Shown one piece after another: positions 24,396-32,210 of a DNA stretch of 64,000 nucleotides. The position numbers and the translations under genes were made by a program. The stretch's first letter is position 1; each line of letters opens with the position of its first letter. Below the pieces are notes generated by a model. It searched no databases. It was not told the origin of the DNA and saw only the letters and a program-made list of their open reading frames with translations. Origin of the DNA: Pseudomonadota bacterium (lineage in GTDB: Bacteria; Pseudomonadota; Gammaproteobacteria; Burkholderiales; Burkholderiaceae_C); the NCBI GenBank assembly GCA_020161775.1, contig JAIUOW010000015.1:62001-126000 (forward strand), given 5' to 3'.

Positions 24396-24605
24396 TGCCC
24401 AAGCGTAGGCGGCGCCATGTGCCCCGCCGGTGGGAAGGCCGCGCCAGCGCCTGTAGGACGGCAGCGCACCACCCCAGCCTTCCCGCACGAACACCCGCCC
24501 TACACCCCCGCCGCCCGGGCTGCAAGGTGTGCGTTACCAATGGCGTGGCCGTCCCCGTGTTGATAAGCTTGCTTATCAAATAAGACATCTTGCGAAGGCT
24601 TGACC

Positions 24606-24983
24606 ATGACTGCACCCCACGAACCCGGCACCGGCGGCGCGCCGGTGCGCCGGTTCAAGGACCCGGCCTACCAGCCCCAGGCCGCCACGCTGGGCGAGCT
24701 GCGCGAACGCATCGACGTGCTGGACGCGCAGATCGTGGCGCTGATGGCGCAGCGCGCGCTGTGCGTGCGCGACGCCACGCGCTTCAAGCTCGATGAATTC
24801 CAGGTGGCCGCGCCGGCGCGCCAGGCGCAGGTTTTTGCGCGCGTGCGCGCGCTGGCGGCCGCGCATGAAAACAGTTTCCCCGGCCTGAGCGACATTGTCG
24901 AATCAGCCTACCGCGCGCTGGTCGCCGGCTTCATTGCCGGCGAGGGGCGTTTCTTTCACGACACCGAAAGGCTCACACCATGA
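24606..24983 (+). CDS. AroQ-fold chorismate mutase or isochorismate pyruvate lyase (PchB-like)
   Basis: The protein of about 125 residues has the all-helical AroQ pattern: LGELRERIDVLDAQIVALMA (about 30-49), RDATRFK (the loop lysine of PchB-type lyases is in FK), and a last helix with SAYRALVAGFIAGE. The fold either converts chorismate to prephenate or cleaves isochorismate to salicylate and pyruvate; the RFK loop and length are closer to PchB. No signal peptide is seen, so it is cytoplasmic. It overlaps a Bug protein gene (ATGA) and is the first of four co-directional genes, including a chorismate-enzyme homologue. Confidence 0.8.
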   Translation: MTAPHEPGTGGAPVRRFKDPAYQPQAATLGELRERIDVLDAQIVALMAQRALCVRDATRFKLDEFQVAAPARQAQVFARVRALAAAHENSFPGLSDIVESAYRALVAGFIAGEGRFFHDTERLTP

Positions 24984-25981
24984 CCCGCAGCAAAGCTTCT
25001 TCCGCCCCCCGCCGACTGTTCGTCAAGGCCACCGCAACGCTGGCCCTGACCGCCGCCTGCTCCGGCGCATGGGCCCAGGGCGCCTGGCCCAACAAGCCCA
25101 TCCGCGTGGTGGTGCCCTATGGCGCGGGCTCGTCGCCCGACGTGATCATGCGCATCGTGGCCGAGCGCCTGGCGCCCCGCCTGGGCCAACCCGTGGTGGT
25201 GGAAAACCGCGCCGGTGCCGGTGGCAACAACGGCACCGGCGCCGTCGCCAAGATGCCGGGCGACGGCTACAGCTACGTCATCAGCACCAACGGGCCGCTG
25301 GTCTACAACACGCAGATCTACGGCAAGCTGGGCTATGACCCGTTCACCGAACTGCGCCCGGTGGTGCTGGCCGGTGCGCAGGCCAACGTGTGCGCCGTGC
25401 GCACCGACTCCGGCATCAACAACCTGCGCGAGCTGGTGGACACCATGAAGAAGAACCCCGGCAAGTTCAACTTCTCATCCACCGGCGTGGGCAGCCTGTC
25501 GCAGCTGGGCGTGGAGCTGCTCAAGGTCAAGACCGACACCTTCGCGGTGCACATCCCCTATGCGTCGTCGCCGCTGGCCATCCTGGCCATCCTGCAGGGC
25601 GACGTGCAATTTGCCTGCGTGCCCGCCGTGGCGGTGATCCCGCAGGTCAAGGCCGGCAAGCTGCGCCCGCTGGCGGTGTCCACCGCCAAACGCAGCGAGC
25701 TCACGCCCGACATTCCCACCATGAAGGAAGCCGGCCTGCCTGAAATTGAAAACATGGCCTGGATGGCCGTGATGGCGCCGGCCAGCACGCCCAACGACAT
25801 CGTGCAACGCATGAACCAGGAGATCAACGCCGTGCTGGCGATGCCCGAGGTCAAGCAGAAGCTGCACGCACAGTACATGGAGCCGGTGGGCGGCTCGGTG
25901 CAGGACTTGCAGAACTTCATGCAGCAGGAGCTGCGCGTGATGACGCCCATCATCAAGCGCACCGGTTTGCGTATCGACTGA
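24980..25981 (+). CDS. Bug/TctC-family periplasmic substrate-binding protein
   Basis: This 333-residue protein has a signal (ATLALTAACSGAWAQ) and the family motifs: WPNKPIRVVVPYGAGSSPD, GQPVVVENRAGAGGNNG, GDGYSYVIS. It is a periplasmic binding protein for small organic acids. The gene overlaps the AroQ-like gene before it and lies 4 bases before the TrpE-like fusion. A Bug gene between two chorismate-type genes is unusual; it may carry a related aromatic acid, which is inference. Confidence 0.9.
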   Translation: MTRSKASSAPRRLFVKATATLALTAACSGAWAQGAWPNKPIRVVVPYGAGSSPDVIMRIVAERLAPRLGQPVVVENRAGAGGNNGTGAVAKMPGDGYSYVISTNGPLVYNTQIYGKLGYDPFTELRPVVLAGAQANVCAVRTDSGINNLRELVDTMKKNPGKFNFSSTGVGSLSQLGVELLKVKTDTFAVHIPYASSPLAILAILQGDVQFACVPAVAVIPQVKAGKLRPLAVSTAKRSELTPDIPTMKEAGLPEIENMAWMAVMAPASTPNDIVQRMNQEINAVLAMPEVKQKLHAQYMEPVGGSVQDLQNFMQQELRVMTPIIKRTGLRID

Positions 25982-25985
25982 TGCC

Positions 25986-27941
25986 TTGAAGATCGCCCTG
26001 ACCCACCGGCGCCGCCCGGCCACCGCTGCCGAGGTGGACGCGGCGCTGGCGCGCCTGGACACCTGCGCCGGCATGTACTTTGGCGTGGACGCCGGCATTG
26101 CCGGGCTGCACCCACTGCAGGCGGTGCTGGTGGACCAGCCCGCGCTGGCACTGACGGTGCATGCGGACGGCGTGAAGGCGGCGGCCTGCACCGCGCTGGG
26201 TACGACGCTGCTGGCCCACCCCGCGCTGTCGGGCTGGGCTGCCTTGGCGCAGCCTGGCGGTGGCAAACCCGTGCAGGCGCTGCGCGCTTTCCTGCAGGCG
26301 TTTGAGCCCTCACCCGATGTGCTGCTGCAAGGCGGCCTGCGCTTTCACGCCCATGTGCTGGGCGGCAGCGCCCAGTCTGTGCCGCCGGGGGCGCTGGGCG
26401 TGCTGTTCCTGGCGCAAAGCCTGTGGCAGCGCGACGCGGCGGGCCAATGGACGCATGCCGTGCTGTCGCTGGACGGCGTGGCGGATGCGCAACCGGCTGA
26501 GGACACGCACGCCGGCGCGGCGCCCGCCCCCACCCCCACGCCTGACCCGACACCACCCGCGGCGCACGACGACTACCCGCCCGGCGGCCACGCGCAGATG
26601 GTGGCGCGCGCGCTGGTGCACCTGCGCGAACAGCCCCTGGTCTCGCTCACGCTCAGCCAGAGTTTTCGCCGCCGCGCGGATGCGTCCCCGGCGGCCGCGT
26701 TTGCCCGGCTGCGCCGCGTGAACCCGGCGCCCGCCATGTTCTTCCTGAACGACGGCGCGGGCGACCGGCTGTTTGGCGCGTCACCCGACCTGCAGCTGGT
26801 GGTGCAGGGCCGCACGGTGCAGGCGCTGCCGGTGTGCGGCACCGTGGCGCGCGCGGCCGGCCCGGTGGGCGAGGCGGAGTCCTTTCGCGCGCTGGTCAAT
26901 GAAGACACCGACGCAGCCTCGCTGGCCGTGTGCAGCGACGCGCTGCGCACCGACCTGGCGCCGCTGTGCGAGCCGGGCACGCTGCACCTGCGCGAGCGGC
27001 GCCGCCAGATGTCGCTGGCCACCGTGGTGCATACGGTGGACCGCCTGGAAGGCACGCTGCGCGGGGGCGCTGATGCCTGGGATGCCATCGCCGCCACCAC
27101 CGCGCCGGCCATGGTCACGGGCACGCCACGCGCGCCAGCGCTGGCCGCCATTGCCCAGCTGGAGGCCAGCCCGCGCGGCTGGTATGGCGGCCTGGCCATC
27201 CAGGTGCGCGCCGACGGCAGCGCGCTGGCGGGCACCATCCTGCGCGCGGCCGTGCTGCGCGGTGGTGTGGCCGAGGTGCGCACTGGTGGCGACCTGCTGG
27301 CCGATTCCGTGCCCGCGCGCGAGGAACAGGAATCGCGCCTGAAAGCGATTTCGCTGTGGCGCGCGCTGGGGCTGGAGGATGTACCCGCGGCCCACCCTGC
27401 CCTGATGCCCGCGCCGGCGCTGGCGTTGCCACCGGCCGTGGGCCTGGACGATGCACAGGACGCGTTTGGCCCCGCGCTGCGTGACACGCTGCTAGGCCTG
27501 GGCCTGCGCGTGCAGCCGGGAGCGTTGCCGGTGGTACGGGCCGGCCGCGCCACCCATGGCGAAGGCGACCGCCATGTGCTGGCGGTGGGCGACGCGGCCC
27601 TGCGCCTGCTGGCCCGCCACGGTGGCACGGTGGCGCCCATCACGCCCGAACACGGCCGGCTGGTGCACTGCACACCCGCCACGCCCGATGCCTGGCCGGG
27701 TGCCGTGGCCTTTACCGCTGCGCGCTACGCCACGCTGGCGCTGGCGCCCGGCGCCGCCTTGCCCGCGGGCTGGCAGGTGTGGGCCCGCGACGCCGGCGGC
27801 GCGCCCGTGCTGCTTGTGCATGCGGCGCGCCAGCTGGCTTGCCTGCTGGTGCGGCCCGATTCATTGCTGGCAGGCGACGGCGCACGCGCCGCGCTGGCTG
27901 CGGCGCTGGCGTTTTGCGCGCCGGGGCGGGGTGCGCCATGA
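25986..27941 (+). CDS. TrpE-TrpG-like fusion (PhzE-like) with degenerate active sites
   Basis: In this 651-residue protein, residues about 200-460 form a chorismate-binding domain of the TrpE/PhzE type: GASPD (264-268), PVCGTVARA, HTVDRLEG (His349), TGTPR, RGWYGG, and SVPAREEQESRLK with both Glu446 and Glu449 kept. The upstream metal-binding Glu pair of the family appears as Asp309 and Ser312. Residues about 480-645 align with a class I glutamine amidotransferase, but the nucleophile stretch reads VLAVGDAA with no Cys and the His-Pro-Glu end reads VRPDS. That half is probably inactive. The start is a TTG at 25986; no better start was found. Aminotransfer from ammonia, isochorismate synthesis, or a binding role are all possible. 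Confidence 0.75.
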   Translation: MKIALTHRRRPATAAEVDAALARLDTCAGMYFGVDAGIAGLHPLQAVLVDQPALALTVHADGVKAAACTALGTTLLAHPALSGWAALAQPGGGKPVQALRAFLQAFEPSPDVLLQGGLRFHAHVLGGSAQSVPPGALGVLFLAQSLWQRDAAGQWTHAVLSLDGVADAQPAEDTHAGAAPAPTPTPDPTPPAAHDDYPPGGHAQMVARALVHLREQPLVSLTLSQSFRRRADASPAAAFARLRRVNPAPAMFFLNDGAGDRLFGASPDLQLVVQGRTVQALPVCGTVARAAGPVGEAESFRALVNEDTDAASLAVCSDALRTDLAPLCEPGTLHLRERRRQMSLATVVHTVDRLEGTLRGGADAWDAIAATTAPAMVTGTPRAPALAAIAQLEASPRGWYGGLAIQVRADGSALAGTILRAAVLRGGVAEVRTGGDLLADSVPAREEQESRLKAISLWRALGLEDVPAAHPALMPAPALALPPAVGLDDAQDAFGPALRDTLLGLGLRVQPGALPVVRAGRATHGEGDRHVLAVGDAALRLLARHGGTVAPITPEHGRLVHCTPATPDAWPGAVAFTAARYATLALAPGAALPAGWQVWARDAGGAPVLLVHAARQLACLLVRPDSLLAGDGARAALAAALAFCAPGRGAP

Positions 27942-27948
27942 TGTCGCC

Positions 27949-28407
27949 ATGCCAATGAACCGCCGCCTGCACATTGCCCTACTCACTGCCCTGCTCGCCG
28001 GGGCCGCCCTGGCCGTCCCGGCCGGGGCGATGGCGGCGGCGGTGGCGCTGTCCGATGCCGACGCCGCCAGCGTGCGCGCCACCGTGCAGGGCCAGCTGGA
28101 CGCATTTGCCGCCGACGATGCAGCGCGGGCGTTTTCCTATGCCGCAGCCAATGTGCGCCAGCGCATGGGCACGGCGCAGCGGTTCATGGCGATGGTGCGC
28201 GCGGGCTATCCGGTGGTGTACCGACCCGCCAGCGTCGCCTTTCTGGTGCCGCAGCGCCTGGCCGACGGCACCGCCGTGCTGCGCGCGCAGATGACCGATT
28301 CCCAGGGCGCGGGCTGGCTGGCCGTCTATACCCTGGTGCGGCAGAAAGACCGGTCGTGGCGCATCTCGGGCTGCGAGGTGCAGCCCGGCCAGGGCCGCGT
28401 CACCTGA
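27949..28407 (+). CDS. Exported DUF4864-type protein
   Basis: This 152-residue protein has a signal peptide (LLTALLAGAALAVPAGAMAA). The mature domain starts DADAASVRATVQGQLDAFAA and runs through AARAFSYAA, VYRPASVAFL and YTLVRQKDRSWRISGCEV, a cystatin/NTF2-like small fold found as DUF4864. Role unknown. The ATG at 27949 lies 7 bases after the TrpE-like gene, so it is the last gene of that operon. An ATG two codons later is equally possible. Confidence 0.75.
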   Translation: MPMNRRLHIALLTALLAGAALAVPAGAMAAAVALSDADAASVRATVQGQLDAFAADDAARAFSYAAANVRQRMGTAQRFMAMVRAGYPVVYRPASVAFLVPQRLADGTAVLRAQMTDSQGAGWLAVYTLVRQKDRSWRISGCEVQPGQGRVT

Positions 28408-28414
28408 GCGCCCT

Positions 28415-28684
28415 TCAGACCAGCCAGACCATCAACCCGGCCGCCACCGCAGCCAACGCCACACCACCGAGCAGGCTCCAGCGCGGCAGCGCCGCCCGGC
28501 GGCGCTGCCGCGCATCGTCCATGGCCAGCCAGTCGCTGATGACGCGTTCGCTGAGCGGGCTCATGCAGCCCGACAGCAACGCAATCTCGACTTCGCGGCG
28601 GCCCCGGCGGCGCGCGTAGTGCTCGACGTCGGCCATGCTGGTAAAGATGTCGCGCGTGTCGTTGAAATCAGCTACGGTGCCCAT
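28415..28684 (-). CDS. Small tail-anchored hypothetical protein
   Basis: This 89-residue protein has a charged N-terminal part (RRRGRREVEIALLSGCMS) and one C-terminal membrane span (LLGGVALAAVAAGLMVWLV). No known domain. It converges with the DUF4864 gene 7 bases away. Single gene on the minus strand. Confidence 0.65.
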   Translation of the reverse strand: MGTVADFNDTRDIFTSMADVEHYARRRGRREVEIALLSGCMSPLSERVISDWLAMDDARQRRRAALPRWSLLGGVALAAVAAGLMVWLV

Positions 28685-28748
28685 GGCTGGGCATTGGACC
28701 GCAAAGCCGCGCGGCCCGGTGTATCCGAGTGTGAAAGGCTGCGAACCG

Positions 28749-29900
28749 TCAGGCCACCGTCAGCCGCCACAGCGACGTGACTTCAGCCGCGCGTGCCGCA
28801 TGCAGCGCGTCATTGGCGTCGGCGGCCTTGGGGTGGCGCGGGCGCACGTCGGTACGGCCCAATACCTTGAGGCCCGCGCCCGCGATCCAGCCCAACAGTT
28901 CGTCACGAGTGCGCAGCCCCAGGTGCTCGGCCAGGTCCGACAGGATGAGCCAGCCCTCGCCGCCGGGCGCCAGATGCGCCCCCAGGCCGGCCAGGAAGCC
29001 ACGCAGCATGCGGCTGCCTTCGTCGTACACCGCGCGCTCGACGGGTGACGCAGGCCGCGCGGGCACCCAGGGCGGGTTGCACACCACCAACGGCGCCTGG
29101 CCGGGCGGGAACAGGTCAGCCTGCACCACCTCCACCACGCCGGCAAGGTCCAGCCGCGCCAGGTTGTCACGGGCGCAGGCCAGCGCGCGCGGGTCGCAGT
29201 CGGTGGCCACGACGCGCTGCACGCCGCGGTGCGCCAGCAGCGCAGCCAGCACGCCGGTGCCGGTGCCGATGTCAAACGCCAGTTCAGTCGACGGCAGCGG
29301 CGCCTGCGCCACCAGGTCCAGGTATTCGCCGCGCACCGGCGAAAACACGCCGTAATGCGGGTGGATGCTGGCGCCCAGCGCCGCGATGGGCACGCCCTTC
29401 TTGCGCCATTCGTGCGCGCCCACCAGGCCCTGCAGTTCGCGCAGCGACACCACGCTGTCGGCATTCGCGGGCTCGGCCGGGCCCCAGGCCTCGGTGCAGG
29501 CCTGGCGCACGTCGGGCGCGCGGCGCAGCGGGATGGTGTAGGCCCCGTCCAGCGGGATCAGCACCATGGCCAGCACGCGGGCGCGCTGCGCCTGGGCCTG
29601 GCGGTGCAGGTGAAAGGCCTGTGCGGGCGCGGTGGGCGTGGCAGCGGCAGGGGCAGCCTTGGCGCGGCGCGGCTTGCGGTCCACCCGGCGGGCCAGCGCG
29701 GCCAGCAGCTGGCGCGCATTGTGAAAGTCGCCGCGCCACAGCAGCGCCGTGCCTTCGCAGGCCAGGCGGTAGGCGGTGTCGGCGTTCAGCGTGTCATCGG
29801 CCACCTGCACGCGCTTTGGCGGGGCCAGCCCGGCCTCGCTGCGCCAGCGGGCCGTGTGGGGCGTGCTGCCCTCGGTCCAGCTCAGCACGGGCTGCGTCAC
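28749..29900 (-). CDS. Class I SAM-dependent methyltransferase (HemK/PrmC-like)
   Basis: This 383-residue protein has a SAM-binding motif [15 protein letters not shown] (about 208-222) and the catalytic NPPW motif ([10 protein letters not shown], about 273-282), as in N5-glutamine methyltransferases and ribosomal RNA or protein methyltransferases of the HemK group. An N-terminal domain of about 170 residues with an Ala-rich linker precedes it. The exact target (Gln of a protein or a nucleobase) is not clear. The stop and start overlap with the DUF808 gene (ATGA at 29897-29900), and the two form one operon. Confidence 0.82.
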   Translation of the reverse strand: MTQPVLSWTEGSTPHTARWRSEAGLAPPKRVQVADDTLNADTAYRLACEGTALLWRGDFHNARQLLAALARRVDRKPRRAKAAPAAATPTAPAQAFHLHRQAQAQRARVLAMVLIPLDGAYTIPLRRAPDVRQACTEAWGPAEPANADSVVSLRELQGLVGAHEWRKKGVPIAALGASIHPHYGVFSPVRGEYLDLVAQAPLPSTELAFDIGTGTGVLAALLAHRGVQRVVATDCDPRALACARDNLARLDLAGVVEVVQADLFPPGQAPLVVCNPPWVPARPASPVERAVYDEGSRMLRGFLAGLGAHLAPGGEGWLILSDLAEHLGLRTRDELLGWIAGAGLKVLGRTDVRPRHPKAADANDALHAARAAEVTSLWRLTVA

Positions 29901-30832
29901 GCGGCGGCCCGTTGGCCCAGCAAGCGCCTGGCCAGTACCACGACGCCCAGCACCAGCGCACCGGCCACGATGCCGGCGAGGCCGTCCAGCACCAGCGGCG
30001 CCAGCGCGCCCAGCAGGCCGCCCACGCCGGGCGTGGCGGCCACGGCCTGCGCGGCGGCTTCTATCGCATGGTGCAGCGCGGGAATGCCGTGCGTGAGGAT
30101 GCCGCCGCCCACCAGGAACATGGCGGCCGTGCCGGCGATGGACAGCGCCTTCATGAGCCAGGGCGCCGCCGCCAGAATGGCACGGCCCGCCGATTGCCGG
30201 GCAGCGCTGGCCTGGCGGCTCAGGTACAGGCCCAGGTCATCGAGCTTCACGATGCCGGCCACCAGGCCATAGACACCCACGGTCATCAACGCCGATATGC
30301 CCACCAGCACGGTGACCTGGGTGACAAACGGGCTGGTGGCCACGGTGCCCAGCGTGATGGCGATGATTTCAGCCGACAGGATGAAGTCGGTGCGCACGGC
30401 GCCCTTGATCTTGTCTTTTTCCAGCTGCACCAGGTCCACCGCAGGGTCGGCCACGGCCTCGGTCAATCTGGCGCGGTGGGCGTCGTCCTCGGCTTTGCTA
30501 TGCATCAATTTGTGCGCCAGTTTTTCAAAGCCTTCAAAGCACAGGAACGCACCGCCCACCATCAACAGCGGCGTGACAGCCCACGGGACGAATGCGCTGA
30601 TGGCCAGCGCCGCCGGCACCAGGATGGACTTGTTGACCATGGAGCCGCGCGCCACGGCCCACACCACGGGCAACTCGCGGTCGGACTGCACGCCCGTCAC
30701 CTGCTGGGCATTGAGCGCCAGGTCATCGCCCAGTACACCCGCCGTCTTCTTGGCCGCTACCTTGGTGAGGACGGATACATCGTCCAGGATGGTGGCAATG
30801 TCATCGAGCAGGGCAAGCAGGCTGGAGGCCAT
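29897..30832 (-). CDS. DUF808 family membrane protein
   Basis: This 311-residue protein starts [20 protein letters not shown], a hallmark of the DUF808 (YedI) family. The family is conserved in proteobacteria with several hydrophobic spans ([20 protein letters not shown], then [20 protein letters not shown], and two or three near the C-terminus). Function unknown; inner membrane. It is the upstream gene of the pair with the methyltransferase. Confidence 0.88.
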   Translation of the reverse strand: MASSLLALLDDIATILDDVSVLTKVAAKKTAGVLGDDLALNAQQVTGVQSDRELPVVWAVARGSMVNKSILVPAALAISAFVPWAVTPLLMVGGAFLCFEGFEKLAHKLMHSKAEDDAHRARLTEAVADPAVDLVQLEKDKIKGAVRTDFILSAEIIAITLGTVATSPFVTQVTVLVGISALMTVGVYGLVAGIVKLDDLGLYLSRQASAARQSAGRAILAAAPWLMKALSIAGTAAMFLVGGGILTHGIPALHHAIEAAAQAVAATPGVGGLLGALAPLVLDGLAGIVAGALVLGVVVLARRLLGQRAAA

Positions 30833-30863
30833 GGGCAGGGTCCTTGATTCCTGGAGGGAAGAT

Positions 30864-31385
30864 TCAGTCGAGTTTGCGCTTGAGGCGGATTTCTTCTACC
30901 TTGGCACCCCCCACCGTGGTGGTGCGCGCGGTGTTCAGCTCGCGCTTGAAGCCAGCCAGCTCGTAAAAGCGCAGCGCGCGTTCGTTGCGCAGCATGACCC
31001 ACAGCGTGACGTCGGTGCAGCCTTCTTCGATCAGGCCTTCGCGCGCGGCGTCCCACAGCGCCAGGCCGGCGCCCTGGCCCCAGTGCTCGGGCGTCACATA
31101 CAGCGCCCAGATCTCACCCGTGGTGGGTTTGGTCTTGGGGTCGCGGGAGCGGTCAAAACCCACAAAGCCTGCGGGTTTGCCGTTGTCGGCCAAGGCCAGC
31201 AGCACCTGGGGCTCGCCGTATTCAATGGCGTCGCGCCACAGGGGCAGGCGCATGGCGGGGGTCAGGCCGTCAAGGAAGCTGTCGGGCAACAGGCCCTTGT
31301 AGGCGGCCTGCCAGGTGGCGACATGGAGTTCGGCCACGGAAGACGCATCGGCGCGGGCGGCGGGGCGTACGGAATAGGAAGGCAT
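30864..31385 (-). CDS. GNAT-family N-acetyltransferase
   Basis: This 173-residue protein has the acetyl-CoA binding core [20 protein letters not shown] (about 93-112) and the closing [17 protein letters not shown]. Substrate unknown. The start at 31385 (MPSYSVRPA) is chosen because the preceding residues in the frame look non-coding. Divergent from the ferredoxin gene at 31455, with only about 70 bases between them. Confidence 0.85.
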   Translation of the reverse strand: MPSYSVRPAARADASSVAELHVATWQAAYKGLLPDSFLDGLTPAMRLPLWRDAIEYGEPQVLLALADNGKPAGFVGFDRSRDPKTKPTTGEIWALYVTPEHWGQGAGLALWDAAREGLIEEGCTDVTLWVMLRNERALRFYELAGFKRELNTARTTTVGGAKVEEIRLKRKLD

Positions 31386-31454
31386 GAAACTTTGGGGGTG
31401 CCGGGGCACCCGGAGCTGAAGATTGGCAAGATTGTCGCCGGGGCCGTGATTATG

Positions 31455-31778
31455 ATGGCCCGCGCCATGCCCACGCCGCAATTCCCCACCGCCCCTGTTC
31501 ATGCAGCCCGCCTGGCGCCCGGCGGCGAGCGCTTTGACGCGCCCGCGGACATGCCGCTGCTGCTGGCGGCCGAGGCGGCCGGGTTGGCGCTGCCCAGTTC
31601 ATGCCGCAACGGCACCTGCCGCACCTGCCTGTGCCAGATGACGCAGGGGCAGGTGGCCTACCGCATCGAATGGCCCGGCCTGAGCGCGGAAGAAAAGGCC
31701 GGCGGCTTCATCCTGCCCTGTGTGGCCTACCCGGTGGCGGACGTGGTGCTGCGCGCCGAGCCGGCGCGCTGGCTGTAA
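31455..31778 (+). CDS. [2Fe-2S] ferredoxin
   Basis: The protein of about 107 residues has the plant-type cluster pattern CRNGTCRTC and a distal Cys in GGFILPC. It lacks reductase domains. It probably acts as a soluble electron carrier; the partner is not indicated by neighbours (an acetyltransferase and an unknown protein). The start is uncertain among ATGs at 31452, 31455 and 31467, none with a clear ribosome binding site; the cluster is unaffected. Confidence 0.85.
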   Translation: MARAMPTPQFPTAPVHAARLAPGGERFDAPADMPLLLAAEAAGLALPSSCRNGTCRTCLCQMTQGQVAYRIEWPGLSAEEKAGGFILPCVAYPVADVVLRAEPARWL

Positions 31779-31783
31779 AGGCC

Positions 31784-31811
31784 GGCGTCAGCCTGGCTTC
31801 AGGCTGACGCC
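31784..31811 (+). terminator. Perfect 12-bp hairpin between two genes
   Basis: GGCGTCAGCCTG and its exact complement flank a 4-base loop, 5 bases after the ferredoxin stop. There is no T run, so termination would not be of the standard intrinsic kind; it may instead protect the ferredoxin message 3' end. Confidence 0.5.
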
Positions 31812-31825
31812 GTAGCATCGCGCCC

Positions 31826-32185
31826 ATGCCCACGGACGACATCCTCCCAGGTACCGCCAGCACCCACACCAAGGCGTGGCTCTTCGCCGCGGGCTCGGCC
31901 GCGTTGTGGCAGATCGACCCCGCCCTGGTGGAACTGGGCGAGCTGGCCTGCAGCGTGGCGCTGTCGTCCACGCAGGGCATGGCGCGAGAATCGGCCGCGC
32001 AGCTGCGCGGCAGCGCCGCCGCCCTGCAAAAGCGCATGGCCCCCATGGGCGCACGCGCGGTGGACCGCGTGGTGCGCCGCGCCGAACGCGCCAGCGGCAG
32101 CGTGCTGGACAAGCGTGCACGCCTGAAAGAGCTGCAAGACAGCTGGAACGACCTGCTCACCTGCCTGCACCTGGTCAAACGCTGA
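31826..32185 (+). CDS. Small helical hypothetical protein
   Basis: This 119-residue protein is helical, with a hydrophobic N-terminal third (TKAWLFAAGSAALWQIDPAL) and a basic Ala-rich C-terminal half. No known domain. It follows the hairpin at 31784-31811 and precedes the five-haem cytochrome gene by 25 bases. Confidence 0.6.
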   Translation: MPTDDILPGTASTHTKAWLFAAGSAALWQIDPALVELGELACSVALSSTQGMARESAAQLRGSAAALQKRMAPMGARAVDRVVRRAERASGSVLDKRARLKELQDSWNDLLTCLHLVKR

Positions 32186-32210
32186 CCGCGACATCAGGCA
32201 TCATCGGCCT

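Noticed and set aside
29045-30847. 600-residue open frame on the + strand
   Set aside because: Shadow of the methyltransferase and DUF808 genes; Arg/Pro/Gln-rich with no motifs.
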